From Brevundimonas vesicularis NBRC 12165 (GTDB taxonomy: Bacteria; Pseudomonadota; Alphaproteobacteria; Caulobacterales; Caulobacteraceae), in NCBI RefSeq assembly GCF_001592205.1, contig NZ_BCWM01000006.1, forward strand, positions 113,628 through 177,627: a DNA stretch of 64,000 bases, written 5' to 3'. The notes below the pieces were generated by a model that was not told the DNA's origin, ran no database searches, and was given only the letters and a program-made list of their open reading frames with translations. The position numbers were made by a program, and so were the translations under genes. This document shows, in pieces, positions 36,447 to 44,516 of the stretch (its first letter is position 1; every line of letters begins with the position of its first letter).

Positions 36447-39026
36447 ATGAAGTCTCCCAAACGGCCGCCTCTGAAGCTGACCGACGACGAGGCCGTCGCG
36501 CCGGTCGAGCTTTCGACTTCAGATGAAATGCCGGTCCAAGAGGCGACACCGCCGCTCGACCCGATCCCCGAGCCCGATTTCGAAATCGTGCAGCCGACGT
36601 TCGAGCCGCCAATGTCGGAACGGCGTCGCCGTCGCCTGCTGGAAGAGCAGCGGCAGGCCGAGGAACGCGCCCTTGCCGCCGAACGCGGCGCCGCCCCCGT
36701 CAATGCGAAACCGACGCCAGAGACTCCTGTCGATATGGCCGTCGCCGTCGGTCAGCCGCCCGCGCCGTTCGAGCTGTCCAAACCGCCCGCTGTGAAAACC
36801 GTTCAAGCCAAGGCCCAGGCCGAGACGTCCGGGCGCCACGCCTATGTGATCGCAGGCGTCGCCTCCGCCCTGTGGATCGGCGGCGTCGCGTCCTGGGCTG
36901 CTTACGAGTTCGGCGCCGGCGGGGCGGAACTGGATCCGCTGCGGATCGCCATCTACGCCCTGATCGCCCTTGCCCCTGCGGGCCTGGCCATCATGCTGGC
37001 CCATGCCGTCCGACAGGGCGCCGGTCTGGCCGCAGAGACGCGTCGCGCCCGGCAACTGGCGGAGGCCCTCGTCGCCCCGACCGCCCTGGCTGCCCAGCAG
37101 ACCGGCGAGGTGCTTCAGTCGCTACGTTCCGACATCGATCACGCCACTTTGGCGGCGGAACGCGCACGCAACGATATGGCCCTGCTCCGAGAGGCGCTGG
37201 CCCAAGAGACAACGCGGCTGAACGAGGCGGCCGAGAACGCCGGCCGCACCGCGCGTCGTCTCACGGAAAACCTGGGCCGCGAGCGCGACCAGATGCAGAC
37301 CCTGGGCATCCATCTGGATACGCAGGCGTCGGGCGTCATCGACGCCGTCGAGCGTCAGTCGCGCATGGTCGCCGACGCCTCTGATTTGGCTCAGGCGCAA
37401 CTTCGCGAAGCCGAGGCCGCCCTCGCCGCCCGCGCCGCCGACCTCGCCGCCGCCGCAGGCGAAGCCCAGGACGCCGCCCGCGTGGCGTCCGACGATCTGG
37501 CGCGCCAGACCATCCGACTTGAGAACGCCGGTTCGGGCGTCGCCGAGCAGATCCAGTCCGTCGAGGAAGGCCTCAGCCAGCAGCGCGCCGCCCTGGTCAC
37601 CGCCGCGTACGCCCTGCGCACCGATCAGGAGGACTTCTCCGCTCAGGTCGAAAGCCAGCGCGCTCAACTGATCGAACATCTCTCCGCCACGCGCAGCGCC
37701 GCGGGCGATCTGGATCGCACCACCCAGACCTCGGTCGAGTCCATGCGCGATCTGGTCGAGGCGGCCACCGACCAGTTCCGCGCTCTCGTCGACATGTCGC
37801 AACGCGAGGCCGACGGCTTCGATTCCGCCACCAAGCTCGCCCTCGACCGCTTCGAGGCCCTGGCAGCCGAGGCGCGCGACGCCCTGATGGAAGAGACGCG
37901 CCGCGCCCTGGAGCAGATGCGCGCCACGGCCGAGGATTCTCGCGCCGCCGCCGCCGACGCCGCCGAACAGGCGCGTCTGCGCACCGACCGCCTGGGCGAA
38001 TCCTTGTTTGACGCGGCCCAAAAGGCCGACACCGCCGCCGACGCCCGCATCGCCGACGCCCGCCGCATCGTCACCGAAACGTCCGGCCTGGTCGAAGAGA
38101 CCGGCGAGCGGATGGTCAGCCGCCTGGAAACCCTGGTGGCACGTCTCAACAGCGCCTTGTCAGAAATCGACACCGCCGTCGCCGACATCGACGAACGGGC
38201 CGCGCGCCTGCCTCAGGAAGCCCGCGTCCGCGCCGACGCCGTGCGCGCCACTGTCGAGGAAGGCCTGGCCTCCCTTTCCGCCGCCTCGCGCAAGGCGGCC
38301 GAGGACACCGAGGCGCTGGATGTCGGCTTCCAGGATCGCGTGCGCCGGAACTACGACATGCTGACCGAAGCCGTGCGTCTGATGGGCGTGGTGTCGGGCG
38401 ATACGACGCCGGCGCGTCGTCGCGAGCCGGCTGCGGAGATCGAGGCCCGTCCCGAGCCCCGTCCCGAGCGCCGCACCGAGCGCACGACGGCTTCCGCCTC
38501 GCCGCCCGTCGAAGAGCGCCGGTTCGGTCTGCGCAGCCGTCTGCGCCTCGAGCCCGCCGAGCCGCCGCCGTCGGCGGACAAGGGCCTGGACTGGAGCGAT
38601 CTGATCGACGGCGACGACGACAACGAGGCGCCGCTGGAGCTGGACACGCCCTCCCCCTCGCCTGCCGAGGCCGAAGCCCTGTCCGACCGGGTCGCCGCCG
38701 CCATCCGGCGCATGGGGGTCGATCCCAACGCCCTCCTGCCTCGCTCTCGCGTCGAAGAGGCCGCTCGGGCCTTCAGCAATGGCGACCCCGATGCCGCACG
38801 CCAGATCGTGCGTCGCGTCGCGCCGGCCGCTGTCCGCAGCGTGTCTCGGCGTGTCCTCAGCGACGCTGAACTGCGCGCCGACGCCGAACGGTACGTCCGC
38901 AACTTTGCGGTCATGCTGAACGCTTCCGCCCGCGCCGGAGACAGCGCGGCGGTGCAGTCCAGCCTGGCGTCCGACAGCGGTCGCGCCTTCATGTTGCTGG
39001 ATGCGGCGGTCGGCGACCTGGGCTAA
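36447..39026 (+). CDS. Large membrane-anchored coiled-coil protein, TipN-like polarity factor
   Basis: 859 residues. An acidic, proline-rich N-terminus (1-130), two transmembrane helices (about 132-153 and 167-186) and a very long alanine/glutamate/arginine coiled coil (about 195-640) precede a disordered linker and a helical C-terminal domain (about 735-855). The size and order match Caulobacter TipN, the landmark that marks new poles after division and directs flagellum placement and polarity. Assignment rests on architecture, as coiled coils converge easily. It is monocistronic or followed by the gene at 39,087. Confidence 0.6.
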   Translation: MKSPKRPPLKLTDDEAVAPVELSTSDEMPVQEATPPLDPIPEPDFEIVQPTFEPPMSERRRRRLLEEQRQAEERALAAERGAAPVNAKPTPETPVDMAVAVGQPPAPFELSKPPAVKTVQAKAQAETSGRHAYVIAGVASALWIGGVASWAAYEFGAGGAELDPLRIAIYALIALAPAGLAIMLAHAVRQGAGLAAETRRARQLAEALVAPTALAAQQTGEVLQSLRSDIDHATLAAERARNDMALLREALAQETTRLNEAAENAGRTARRLTENLGRERDQMQTLGIHLDTQASGVIDAVERQSRMVADASDLAQAQLREAEAALAARAADLAAAAGEAQDAARVASDDLARQTIRLENAGSGVAEQIQSVEEGLSQQRAALVTAAYALRTDQEDFSAQVESQRAQLIEHLSATRSAAGDLDRTTQTSVESMRDLVEAATDQFRALVDMSQREADGFDSATKLALDRFEALAAEARDALMEETRRALEQMRATAEDSRAAAADAAEQARLRTDRLGESLFDAAQKADTAADARIADARRIVTETSGLVEETGERMVSRLETLVARLNSALSEIDTAVADIDERAARLPQEARVRADAVRATVEEGLASLSAASRKAAEDTEALDVGFQDRVRRNYDMLTEAVRLMGVVSGDTTPARRREPAAEIEARPEPRPERRTERTTASASPPVEERRFGLRSRLRLEPAEPPPSADKGLDWSDLIDGDDDNEAPLELDTPSPSPAEAEALSDRVAAAIRRMGVDPNALLPRSRVEEAARAFSNGDPDAARQIVRRVAPAAVRSVSRRVLSDAELRADAERYVRNFAVMLNASARAGDSAAVQSSLASDSGRAFMLLDAAVGDLG

Positions 39027-39086
39027 GACTCTTGCGGACTTGACGGCGTCGGGAAGTTACAGCCTCTTGCACGTCACCGAACTGTC

Positions 39087-39704
39087 ATGGATGGGGCTAT
39101 GGCTGGCACGATGAACCAAATCGACAGTCGTTCCAGTGGTGATCGCCGCCCTGGCATCATCATCTGCGCCTATGACGGCGATGATGACGGTTGGGATCTG
39201 GTCGAGGATCTGTCGGGCGAAATCTGGAGCCCCAGCGGGGCCCGCGCCGTGCCCATCGCCGCAGCCGATCCCGACGAGCTCGCCTCGACCCTGGCCGCCC
39301 GTCTCGGCAGCGGGGAATGCCGGGCCGTCCTACTCGTCGGACGCACGCAAAAGGGCGCAGGCTTCCGGGTCCAGATGCGCGCGGAAAACCGCACCCTCGA
39401 CTACAAGCACCGCCTGTCCAGCACCGGGCCGGGCGTGGCCCGCACCACGGCGCCCGTCGCCGACATGGTTCGCGCCCTGACCGCAGCCGGGCTGCAAGCC
39501 GACGCCTCGTCCGACATCGAAGAGGACGCCGGCTCTTACCTGCTCTACCGCGTGCTCTCGGACCTTCCGGATGGGCCGCTGACGCCATCGATCGGCCTGC
39601 TGCGCGCGCCCGCCCCCGCCAACGAAGCGGCGGTGCGCAAGGGCGTCAAGGCCGCCGCCTCGGCCATGGCCAGCCACCTGACGCCGCTGCCGCGCGTCGG
39701 TTAA
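39087..39704 (+). CDS. Degenerate pyroglutamyl-peptidase-like protein
   Basis: 205 residues. The middle reads GPGVARTTAPVADMVRALTA and continues AGLQADASSDIEEDAGSYLL. This follows the pyroglutamyl peptidase (C15) pattern: GP-T-P, MV-ALREAG, S-x2-AG-T-F-V-C-N. At the catalytic cysteine, however, there is leucine (SYLLYRVL), and the glutamate region also does not match. It looks like a catalytically dead relative, but this is an eye alignment. The start is uncertain: ATGs at 39,087, 39,099 and 39,111 are in frame and none has an ideal ribosome site. It follows the TipN-like gene by 60 nt. Confidence 0.7.
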   Translation: MDGAMAGTMNQIDSRSSGDRRPGIIICAYDGDDDGWDLVEDLSGEIWSPSGARAVPIAAADPDELASTLAARLGSGECRAVLLVGRTQKGAGFRVQMRAENRTLDYKHRLSSTGPGVARTTAPVADMVRALTAAGLQADASSDIEEDAGSYLLYRVLSDLPDGPLTPSIGLLRAPAPANEAAVRKGVKAAASAMASHLTPLPRVG

Positions 39705-39752
39705 CCCTCCTGGGTCGCAGACATCGACGAACTGGCGGTCTAGGGTTTCGAA

Positions 39753-40115
39753 ATGACAGTGAGTCGCAACCTGATCGTCTTCGCCGCCCTGAACGGCGCC
39801 CTGGCCGTGGCGCTCGGCGCCTTCGCCGCGCATGGCGCCGGGCCGCAGATCAAGACCCTGCTGACCACCGGCGCCCAGTATCAGATCGTCCACGCCGTCT
39901 TCGCCTTCGCCTGCGCCCACTGGACAGGGGGCGGCGGGCTGGCGCGGCTTGCGGGCTGGCTCGGATCAATCGGCGGCCTCATCTTCTGCCTCGCCCTGGC
40001 GGCGATCGCCTTTCTCGGCGTACCGGCGTTCGGCGCCGTAGCCCCGATCGGCGGCCTGTTGATGATTGCCGGTTGGCTCTGCCTGGCCTTTGCGGCCTTG
40101 CGTTCTCGCCCCTGA
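39753..40115 (+). CDS. DUF423 (YgdD-like) inner-membrane protein
   Basis: 120 residues with four hydrophobic segments. The N-terminal ALNGALAVALGAFAAHG and the TGAQYQIVHAVF block are the DUF423 signature. The function is unknown. It lies between the pyroglutamyl-peptidase-like gene and pip. Confidence 0.88.
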   Translation: MTVSRNLIVFAALNGALAVALGAFAAHGAGPQIKTLLTTGAQYQIVHAVFAFACAHWTGGGGLARLAGWLGSIGGLIFCLALAAIAFLGVPAFGAVAPIGGLLMIAGWLCLAFAALRSRP

Positions 40116-40141
40116 TTTCCTCGTAGAAAGACCAAGCATCC

Positions 40142-41122
40142 ATGGCCTTCCCCACGCCCGCCGAGCCGCGTCGTGTGCTCCACCCTGAGATCGAGGCCTA
40201 TGCCTCGGGTTGGATGCCGACCGAAGGCGTGCATGAAATCTATTACGAGGAGTCCGGCAATCCGCACGGCCTGCCGGTTCTGGTCCTTCACGGCGGACCA
40301 GGCGGTGCGGTCAATCCGGGCATGCGCCGCTTCTTCGATCCCGCCGTCTATCGCATCATCATGTTCGACCAGCGCGGCTGTGGTCAGTCGCGGCCCCACG
40401 CCTCGCTGGAAGACAACACGACCTGGACCCTGATCGACGACATCGAGCGCCTGCGCGCCCTGTGCGGCGTCGACAAATGGGTGGTGTTCGGCGGGTCTTG
40501 GGGTTCGACCCTGTCGATGGCCTACGCCATCACCCATCCTGAGCGGGTCATCGCGCTCTTGCTACGCGGCATCTTCCTGCTGACGAAGAAGGAGTTGCAC
40601 TGGTTCTATCAGGACGGCGCCTCGATGATCTTCCCCGACGCCTGGGAGCGCTTCATCGCCCCCATCCCCAAGGCCGAGCGCGGCGACCTGATGGCCGCCT
40701 ATTACAAGCGGCTGATCGGCGATGACGTCGCCGAGCGCGAGCGATGCGCCGTCGCCTGGTCCAGCTGGGAGGGCGAGACCGTCAGCGTCGAGGGCCCCAA
40801 CGCCCGCCCGGACAAGTTCGCCGAGCCCGACTTCGCCGTCGCATTCGCTCGGATCGAGAACTGGTTCTTCACCAACGCCGGCTTCTTTGAGGAGGACGGA
40901 TGGCTGCTGAAGAATGTGGACCGGATGCGGCATATCCCGTGCTGGATCGCGCAGGGCCGATTCGACGTGGTGACGCCGATTTCTGGCGCCTGGGCTCTGC
41001 ACCGCGCCTGGCCCGAGGCCCATCTGGACATCGTCGGCGACGCCGGCCACGCCTCGTCGGAACCCGGTATCGTCGACAGCCTGGTCCGCGCCGCCGACTG
41101 GGCTGCAAGCCTTCAGGAATGA
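40142..41122 (+). CDS. pip: Proline iminopeptidase
   Basis: 326 residues. It removes N-terminal proline from peptides. It is an alpha/beta hydrolase of peptidase family S33: oxyanion loop LHGGPGGAVN (about 52-61), DQRGCGQSRPH, nucleophile GGSWGSTL (about 118-125), aspartate in QGRFDVVTP and histidine in GDAGHASSEPG near the C-terminus. No signal peptide, so cytoplasmic. A bidirectional terminator begins right after its stop. Confidence 0.95.
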   Translation: MAFPTPAEPRRVLHPEIEAYASGWMPTEGVHEIYYEESGNPHGLPVLVLHGGPGGAVNPGMRRFFDPAVYRIIMFDQRGCGQSRPHASLEDNTTWTLIDDIERLRALCGVDKWVVFGGSWGSTLSMAYAITHPERVIALLLRGIFLLTKKELHWFYQDGASMIFPDAWERFIAPIPKAERGDLMAAYYKRLIGDDVAERERCAVAWSSWEGETVSVEGPNARPDKFAEPDFAVAFARIENWFFTNAGFFEEDGWLLKNVDRMRHIPCWIAQGRFDVVTPISGAWALHRAWPEAHLDIVGDAGHASSEPGIVDSLVRAADWAASLQE

Positions 41123-41157
41123 AAAAGCCGCCGCGCAGGACAGCGCGGCGGCCTTTC
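41122..41157. terminator. Bidirectional terminator between pip and DoxX gene
   Basis: A perfect 10-bp stem, GCCGCCGCGC / GCGCGGCGGC (41,127-41,136 and 41,143-41,152), with a 6-nt loop. On the minus strand it is followed by TTTTT, on the plus strand by CTTTCC. It should end the leftward pirin-DoxX transcript and, more weakly, pip. Confidence 0.85.
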
Positions 41158-41169
41158 CATTCTGAAAAA

Positions 41170-41568
41170 TCAGAACCGTTTTGTGGTTCGATTGTCGATG
41201 CTCCACGCGCCCGGACCGGCGGTGAAGATGTACAGGAAGATGAAGCAATACAGGATGGCCGCGTCGCCGCCGTTCACCGCCGGATAGGGGCTGCTGGGGA
41301 AGTGGAACATCCAATAGGCGACCGCCATCTGGCCCGAGGCGATGAAAGCGGCCGGACGCGTGAACAGTCCCAGGATCAGCAGCAAGCCCGTGATCAGCTC
41401 GATCACCCCGCCGACGCCGAACAGCGACAACAGTTCCTGCTGCCCGGGCTCGGCCCCGGCCGGAAAGCCGAAGACCTTGATGACGCCATGCGCCAGGAAC
41501 AGCAGACCGGCGACGATCCTGAGCGCCGCCAAGGCGCGGGAAGACCAGCCATTCACTTGATTGAACAT
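41170..41568 (-). CDS. DoxX family membrane protein
   Basis: 132 residues with four membrane segments. ALRIVAGLLFLAHGVIKVFG at the N-terminus and ELITGLLLILGLFTRPAAF are typical of DoxX. GAGGAAAGAGA lies upstream of the ATG. The role is uncertain in most bacteria. It follows the pirin gene on the same strand, with the LysR gene divergent beyond, a common grouping suggesting LysR control of both. Confidence 0.9.
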   Translation of the reverse strand: MFNQVNGWSSRALAALRIVAGLLFLAHGVIKVFGFPAGAEPGQQELLSLFGVGGVIELITGLLLILGLFTRPAAFIASGQMAVAYWMFHFPSSPYPAVNGGDAAILYCFIFLYIFTAGPGAWSIDNRTTKRF

Positions 41569-41640
41569 TCTCTTTCCTCGCCTTTTTGATGCGGTTGTCC
41601 ACGGTCGGATCGGGTCCGACCGTGAAGCTTGATCCGAAAA

Positions 41641-42354
41641 TCAGGCGGCGTCCACCAGCACGATCTCGGCGTCGGACAGCGCCTTGACCGTCACGACATC
41701 CTCCTGAGCGATGGCCGCGCCGTCACGGGCGTTCAGTCGGACGCCATTGACCTCGACCTCGCCCTTCGCCGGGACCAGATAGGCCCGCCGCGCGCCGCCT
41801 AGCGGATAGTCGGCGCTGTCGCCCGCCTTCAGCGTCGCCGCCACAATCCGAGCATCGGTGCGGATCGGCAGGGCGTCCCCACCGCTTTCAAGAGTATCGC
41901 CCTCAAAGCCCGACGCCAGGACCACGAACTGGCCTGACCGCTCGCCCTTGGGGAAGGGCTTGGTGCCCCAACTCGGCGCGTCGCCGCGGCGGGTCGGCTC
42001 GATCCAGATTTGGAAGATCCGGGTCAGGTCCGGCTCGGCGTTGTATTCGGCGTGCCGTATGCCGGTTCCGGCGCTCATCACCTGGACATCGCCCGCGACG
42101 GTGCGGCCCTTATTGCCCAGACTGTCCTCATGGGTGATGGCCCCGTCGCGGACATAGGTGATGATTTCCATGTCGGCGTGGGGATGCGGCGGGAAGCCGG
42201 TGCCGGCGGCGATCTCGTCGTCGTTCCACACCCGCAGATTGCCCCAGCTCATCCGCTTGGGATCATAGTAGTTGGCGAAGGAGAAATGGTGTTTGGCGTT
42301 CAGCCAGCCATGGTTGGCGCCGCCGAGGGATTCAAATGGTCTGCGCTCGATCAT
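41641..42354 (-). CDS. Pirin family protein
   Basis: 237 residues, bicupin fold. Metal ligands appear in FPPHPHADMEIITYV (two histidines), then GTGIRHAEYN (third histidine and glutamate). Bacterial pirins often have quercetin dioxygenase-like activity or act as redox sensors. The ATG at 42,354 has AGGA about 9 nt upstream and starts MIERRPF, the usual pirin start; a longer frame exists but lacks support. It is divergent from the LysR gene and followed by DoxX. Confidence 0.93.
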   Translation of the reverse strand: MIERRPFESLGGANHGWLNAKHHFSFANYYDPKRMSWGNLRVWNDDEIAAGTGFPPHPHADMEIITYVRDGAITHEDSLGNKGRTVAGDVQVMSAGTGIRHAEYNAEPDLTRIFQIWIEPTRRGDAPSWGTKPFPKGERSGQFVVLASGFEGDTLESGGDALPIRTDARIVAATLKAGDSADYPLGGARRAYLVPAKGEVEVNGVRLNARDGAAIAQEDVVTVKALSDAEIVLVDAA

Positions 42355-42474
42355 CGCACTCGTCCTTTCGCGTCGGAACCGTCCGACGCCTTTGCTTGAC
42401 GCCAAGATAGAGATCGGCGACCGATCAGAAATAGAAACACCCGAAACTCATCGTTTCAGGACGCAAAGCCGCCC

Positions 42475-43401
42475 ATGTCCCGCCTGCCCGATCTGGAAGC
42501 CCTGGCCATCTTCGCCAAGGTCGCCGACAGCCAATCCTTCTCCGGCGCAGCCGAGACGCTGGGCCTGTCCAAGGCGACCGTGTCCAAAGCGGTGACGCGT
42601 CTGGAACAACAGCTGAAGACCACCCTGCTCCACCGCACGTCGCGGCGCTTCGCCCTTACCGATGCAGGCCGAACCCTGGCCGCCCGCGCCGCCCACATGC
42701 TGGCCGAGGCCGAGGGCGCGGTGTCGGAGGCGCTCGACATGTCGATCACGCCGCGCGGCCTGGTGCGACTGGCGGCGCCGATGTCGTTCGGCATGGCCTA
42801 TGTGGCCCCGGCCCTGCCCGAGTTCCTCGCCACTCACCCGGACGTGTCGGTCGATCTGCACCTGTCGGACGAGGTCATCGATCTGGTCGGCGGCGGCTTC
42901 GATTGCGCGCTGAGGATCGCCGCCCTGGCCGATTCCTCGCTGACGGCGCGCAAGCTGCGACCTGTGGCCCGCGCCCTGGTGGCCTCGCCGTCCTATCTGG
43001 ATCAGCGGGGCCGCCCCACCCATCCCGACGATCTGGCCCGTCACGCCTGCCTCGGCTACGCCTACATGCCCAGCCCGGACACCTGGCGGTTCAGCAATGC
43101 GGCGGGTGAAGAAGTGGTGGTGCATCCGCGCGGGCCGCTGCGGGCCAACAACTCCGACGCCCTGACGGCGTCGCTGTGCGCGGGTCTGGGGCTCTTTCCA
43201 CAGCCGGATTTCATCTATTGGAAGGACGTCGCCGACGGCAATCTCGAGACGGTGATGACCGACTGGCGCCTGCCGCCCATCGCCCTGCATCTGGTGGCGC
43301 CCAGCGGCGGACCGCGCCCGGCCAGGGTCACGGCCTTCATGGACTATCTGGCGGCGAAGTTCAGCGGACCGCTCTGGCCGGGCGATACGGTCGGGCGGTA
43401 A
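42475..43401 (+). CDS. LysR-family transcriptional regulator
   Basis: 308 residues. The N-terminal winged helix (LEALAIFAKVADSQSFSGAA, then LGLSKATVSKAVTRLE) and the periplasmic-binding-protein-like effector domain (about 90-300) have the CrgA/AaeR-type layout. It is divergent from the pirin-DoxX operon across 120 bp, the standard geometry for a LysR regulator and its target. The effector is unknown. Confidence 0.93.
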   Translation: MSRLPDLEALAIFAKVADSQSFSGAAETLGLSKATVSKAVTRLEQQLKTTLLHRTSRRFALTDAGRTLAARAAHMLAEAEGAVSEALDMSITPRGLVRLAAPMSFGMAYVAPALPEFLATHPDVSVDLHLSDEVIDLVGGGFDCALRIAALADSSLTARKLRPVARALVASPSYLDQRGRPTHPDDLARHACLGYAYMPSPDTWRFSNAAGEEVVVHPRGPLRANNSDALTASLCAGLGLFPQPDFIYWKDVADGNLETVMTDWRLPPIALHLVAPSGGPRPARVTAFMDYLAAKFSGPLWPGDTVGR

Positions 43402-43404
43402 CGC

Positions 43405-43701
43405 TCAGCCGCACTTCACTTCGCGCACGATGTTCGTCGCCTCGTCATAAACGAAGTTCACCCGGTTCTCGCGATAGTCCATGGTCGCGGCGCAGGTGGT
43501 GCAAAGCACACGGAAGGTCTGGCCGGCGGGCGCGGTCGGGATGGCCGAACGGTTGCGGCCAACGTAGCTCTGATAATCCGAAACCTTGCACGCCTTGAAG
43601 GCGGTGTCCGATCCGGGCGCAGGCTCGGCGGTCTGGACCGGCGCGCAGGCCGACACGGCCAAGGCGCCGGCGGCCAACAGGGTGCTCACGATGATCTTCA
43701 T
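43405..43701 (-). CDS. I78-type peptidase-inhibitor-like lipoprotein
   Basis: 98 residues. A signal peptide ends in the lipobox VSAC (cysteine about residue 19). The mature part carries the I78 family plan: C..SDYQSYVGRNRS, then TMDYRENRVNFVYDE and terminal VKCG. Unlike typical I78 inhibitors it has CTTC inserted before the TMDY block. I78 proteins inhibit serine proteases such as elastase. It is 21 nt downstream of a paralogue. Confidence 0.8.
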   Translation of the reverse strand: MKIIVSTLLAAGALAVSACAPVQTAEPAPGSDTAFKACKVSDYQSYVGRNRSAIPTAPAGQTFRVLCTTCAATMDYRENRVNFVYDEATNIVREVKCG

Positions 43702-43722
43702 GGTCGTCTCCTTGCGTCAGGC

Positions 43723-44079
43723 TCAGCCGCAGCGGACCTGTTCGATGATGCCAGTCTGTTCGTTGTAGAAGATGTTCAGACGATAGGCGGAGAAGTCCTG
43801 CGTCACCGGGCAGGTGGTGCAGGTCACGCGCCGATTGACGACATCCACCGGCACCGGAATTTCGGTCCGGGACTTGCCCACCAGATATTGCATCTCGCCG
43901 GCCTTGCAGACGTCCTCCGTCTGGGCGGTCGGCATCCGGCTGCCGACGGGCGGGTTGAGTTGAGCCTGCTCGACCGCACGCGGCGCGGGCGCCTCAGAGA
44001 CCGGCGTCGAACAGCCGGCCAACAAAACCAGTCCGATCAGGCCGCCTTTTCCCAGCGCCCTTCGTCCGTTTGACGCCAA
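43723..44079 (-). CDS. I78-type peptidase-inhibitor-like lipoprotein, paralogue; start uncertain
   Basis: 118 residues if the TTG at 44,079 is used: a basic segment, then LIGLVLLAGC as lipobox, then C..GEMQYLVGKSRT, CTTCPVTQDF, YRLNIFYNE and VRCG. The frame is open up to an ATG at 44,175, but that would place 40 residues before the signal peptide, deep inside holC. With the TTG it still overlaps the holC 3' end by about 43 nt. No convincing ribosome site is visible, so coupling to holC translation is likely. It shares the CTTC feature with its neighbour, pointing to a local duplication. Confidence 0.72.
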   Translation of the reverse strand: MASNGRRALGKGGLIGLVLLAGCSTPVSEAPAPRAVEQAQLNPPVGSRMPTAQTEDVCKAGEMQYLVGKSRTEIPVPVDVVNRRVTCTTCPVTQDFSAYRLNIFYNEQTGIIEQVRCG

Positions 44080-44495
44080 TAGGCCAGGTTCGCGCCCTGC
44101 CCCTTCAGCGCCTTCCAACGTCCCCGCGCGTGTTGCAAAGCCGGCTCGTCGCGACCGTCGAAAATAATGAAGCATCGTTCGAACCCTTCCGTCCCGCCCA
44201 GTTCTGCGTCGTCGACTATGAACAGCGCCTGAGCGCCGTTCAGGTTCTCGCCCGTTTCACTCAACAGCACAGGCTGGCGCTCGGCATGAGGCTGGTCGGC
44301 CCGGCCGTGGGGCAGAAAGCTGTCATCGCGAAACGTCCACAGCGTCTCGTCGACCTCATCCAGTCGATGCGAATGCGACGATTTGATCATGGCGCGCCAG
44401 CCCCGCTCGATCGTCTTTTCGAGCAGGGTTGGCAGCACCTGATCCAGCGATGAACGCTCCAGGTGATAGAACCAGATTTCGGGCTTGTCGCTCAC
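44037..44495 (-). CDS. holC: DNA polymerase III chi subunit
   Basis: 152 residues. HolC bridges the clamp loader and single-stranded DNA-binding protein. The family pattern is visible: EIWFYHLERSSLDQVLPTLL, RGWRAMI, then DETLWTFRDDSFLPHG with ADQPHAERQPVLL, and NGAQALFIVDDAE. It lies directly downstream of pepA, as is common in proteobacteria. Its 3' end overlaps the following lipoprotein frame. Confidence 0.93.
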   Translation of the reverse strand: MSDKPEIWFYHLERSSLDQVLPTLLEKTIERGWRAMIKSSHSHRLDEVDETLWTFRDDSFLPHGRADQPHAERQPVLLSETGENLNGAQALFIVDDAELGGTEGFERCFIIFDGRDEPALQHARGRWKALKGQGANLAYWRQTDEGRWEKAA

Positions 44496-44516
44496 CCGGC
44501 TCTACCTCCCGACCGA

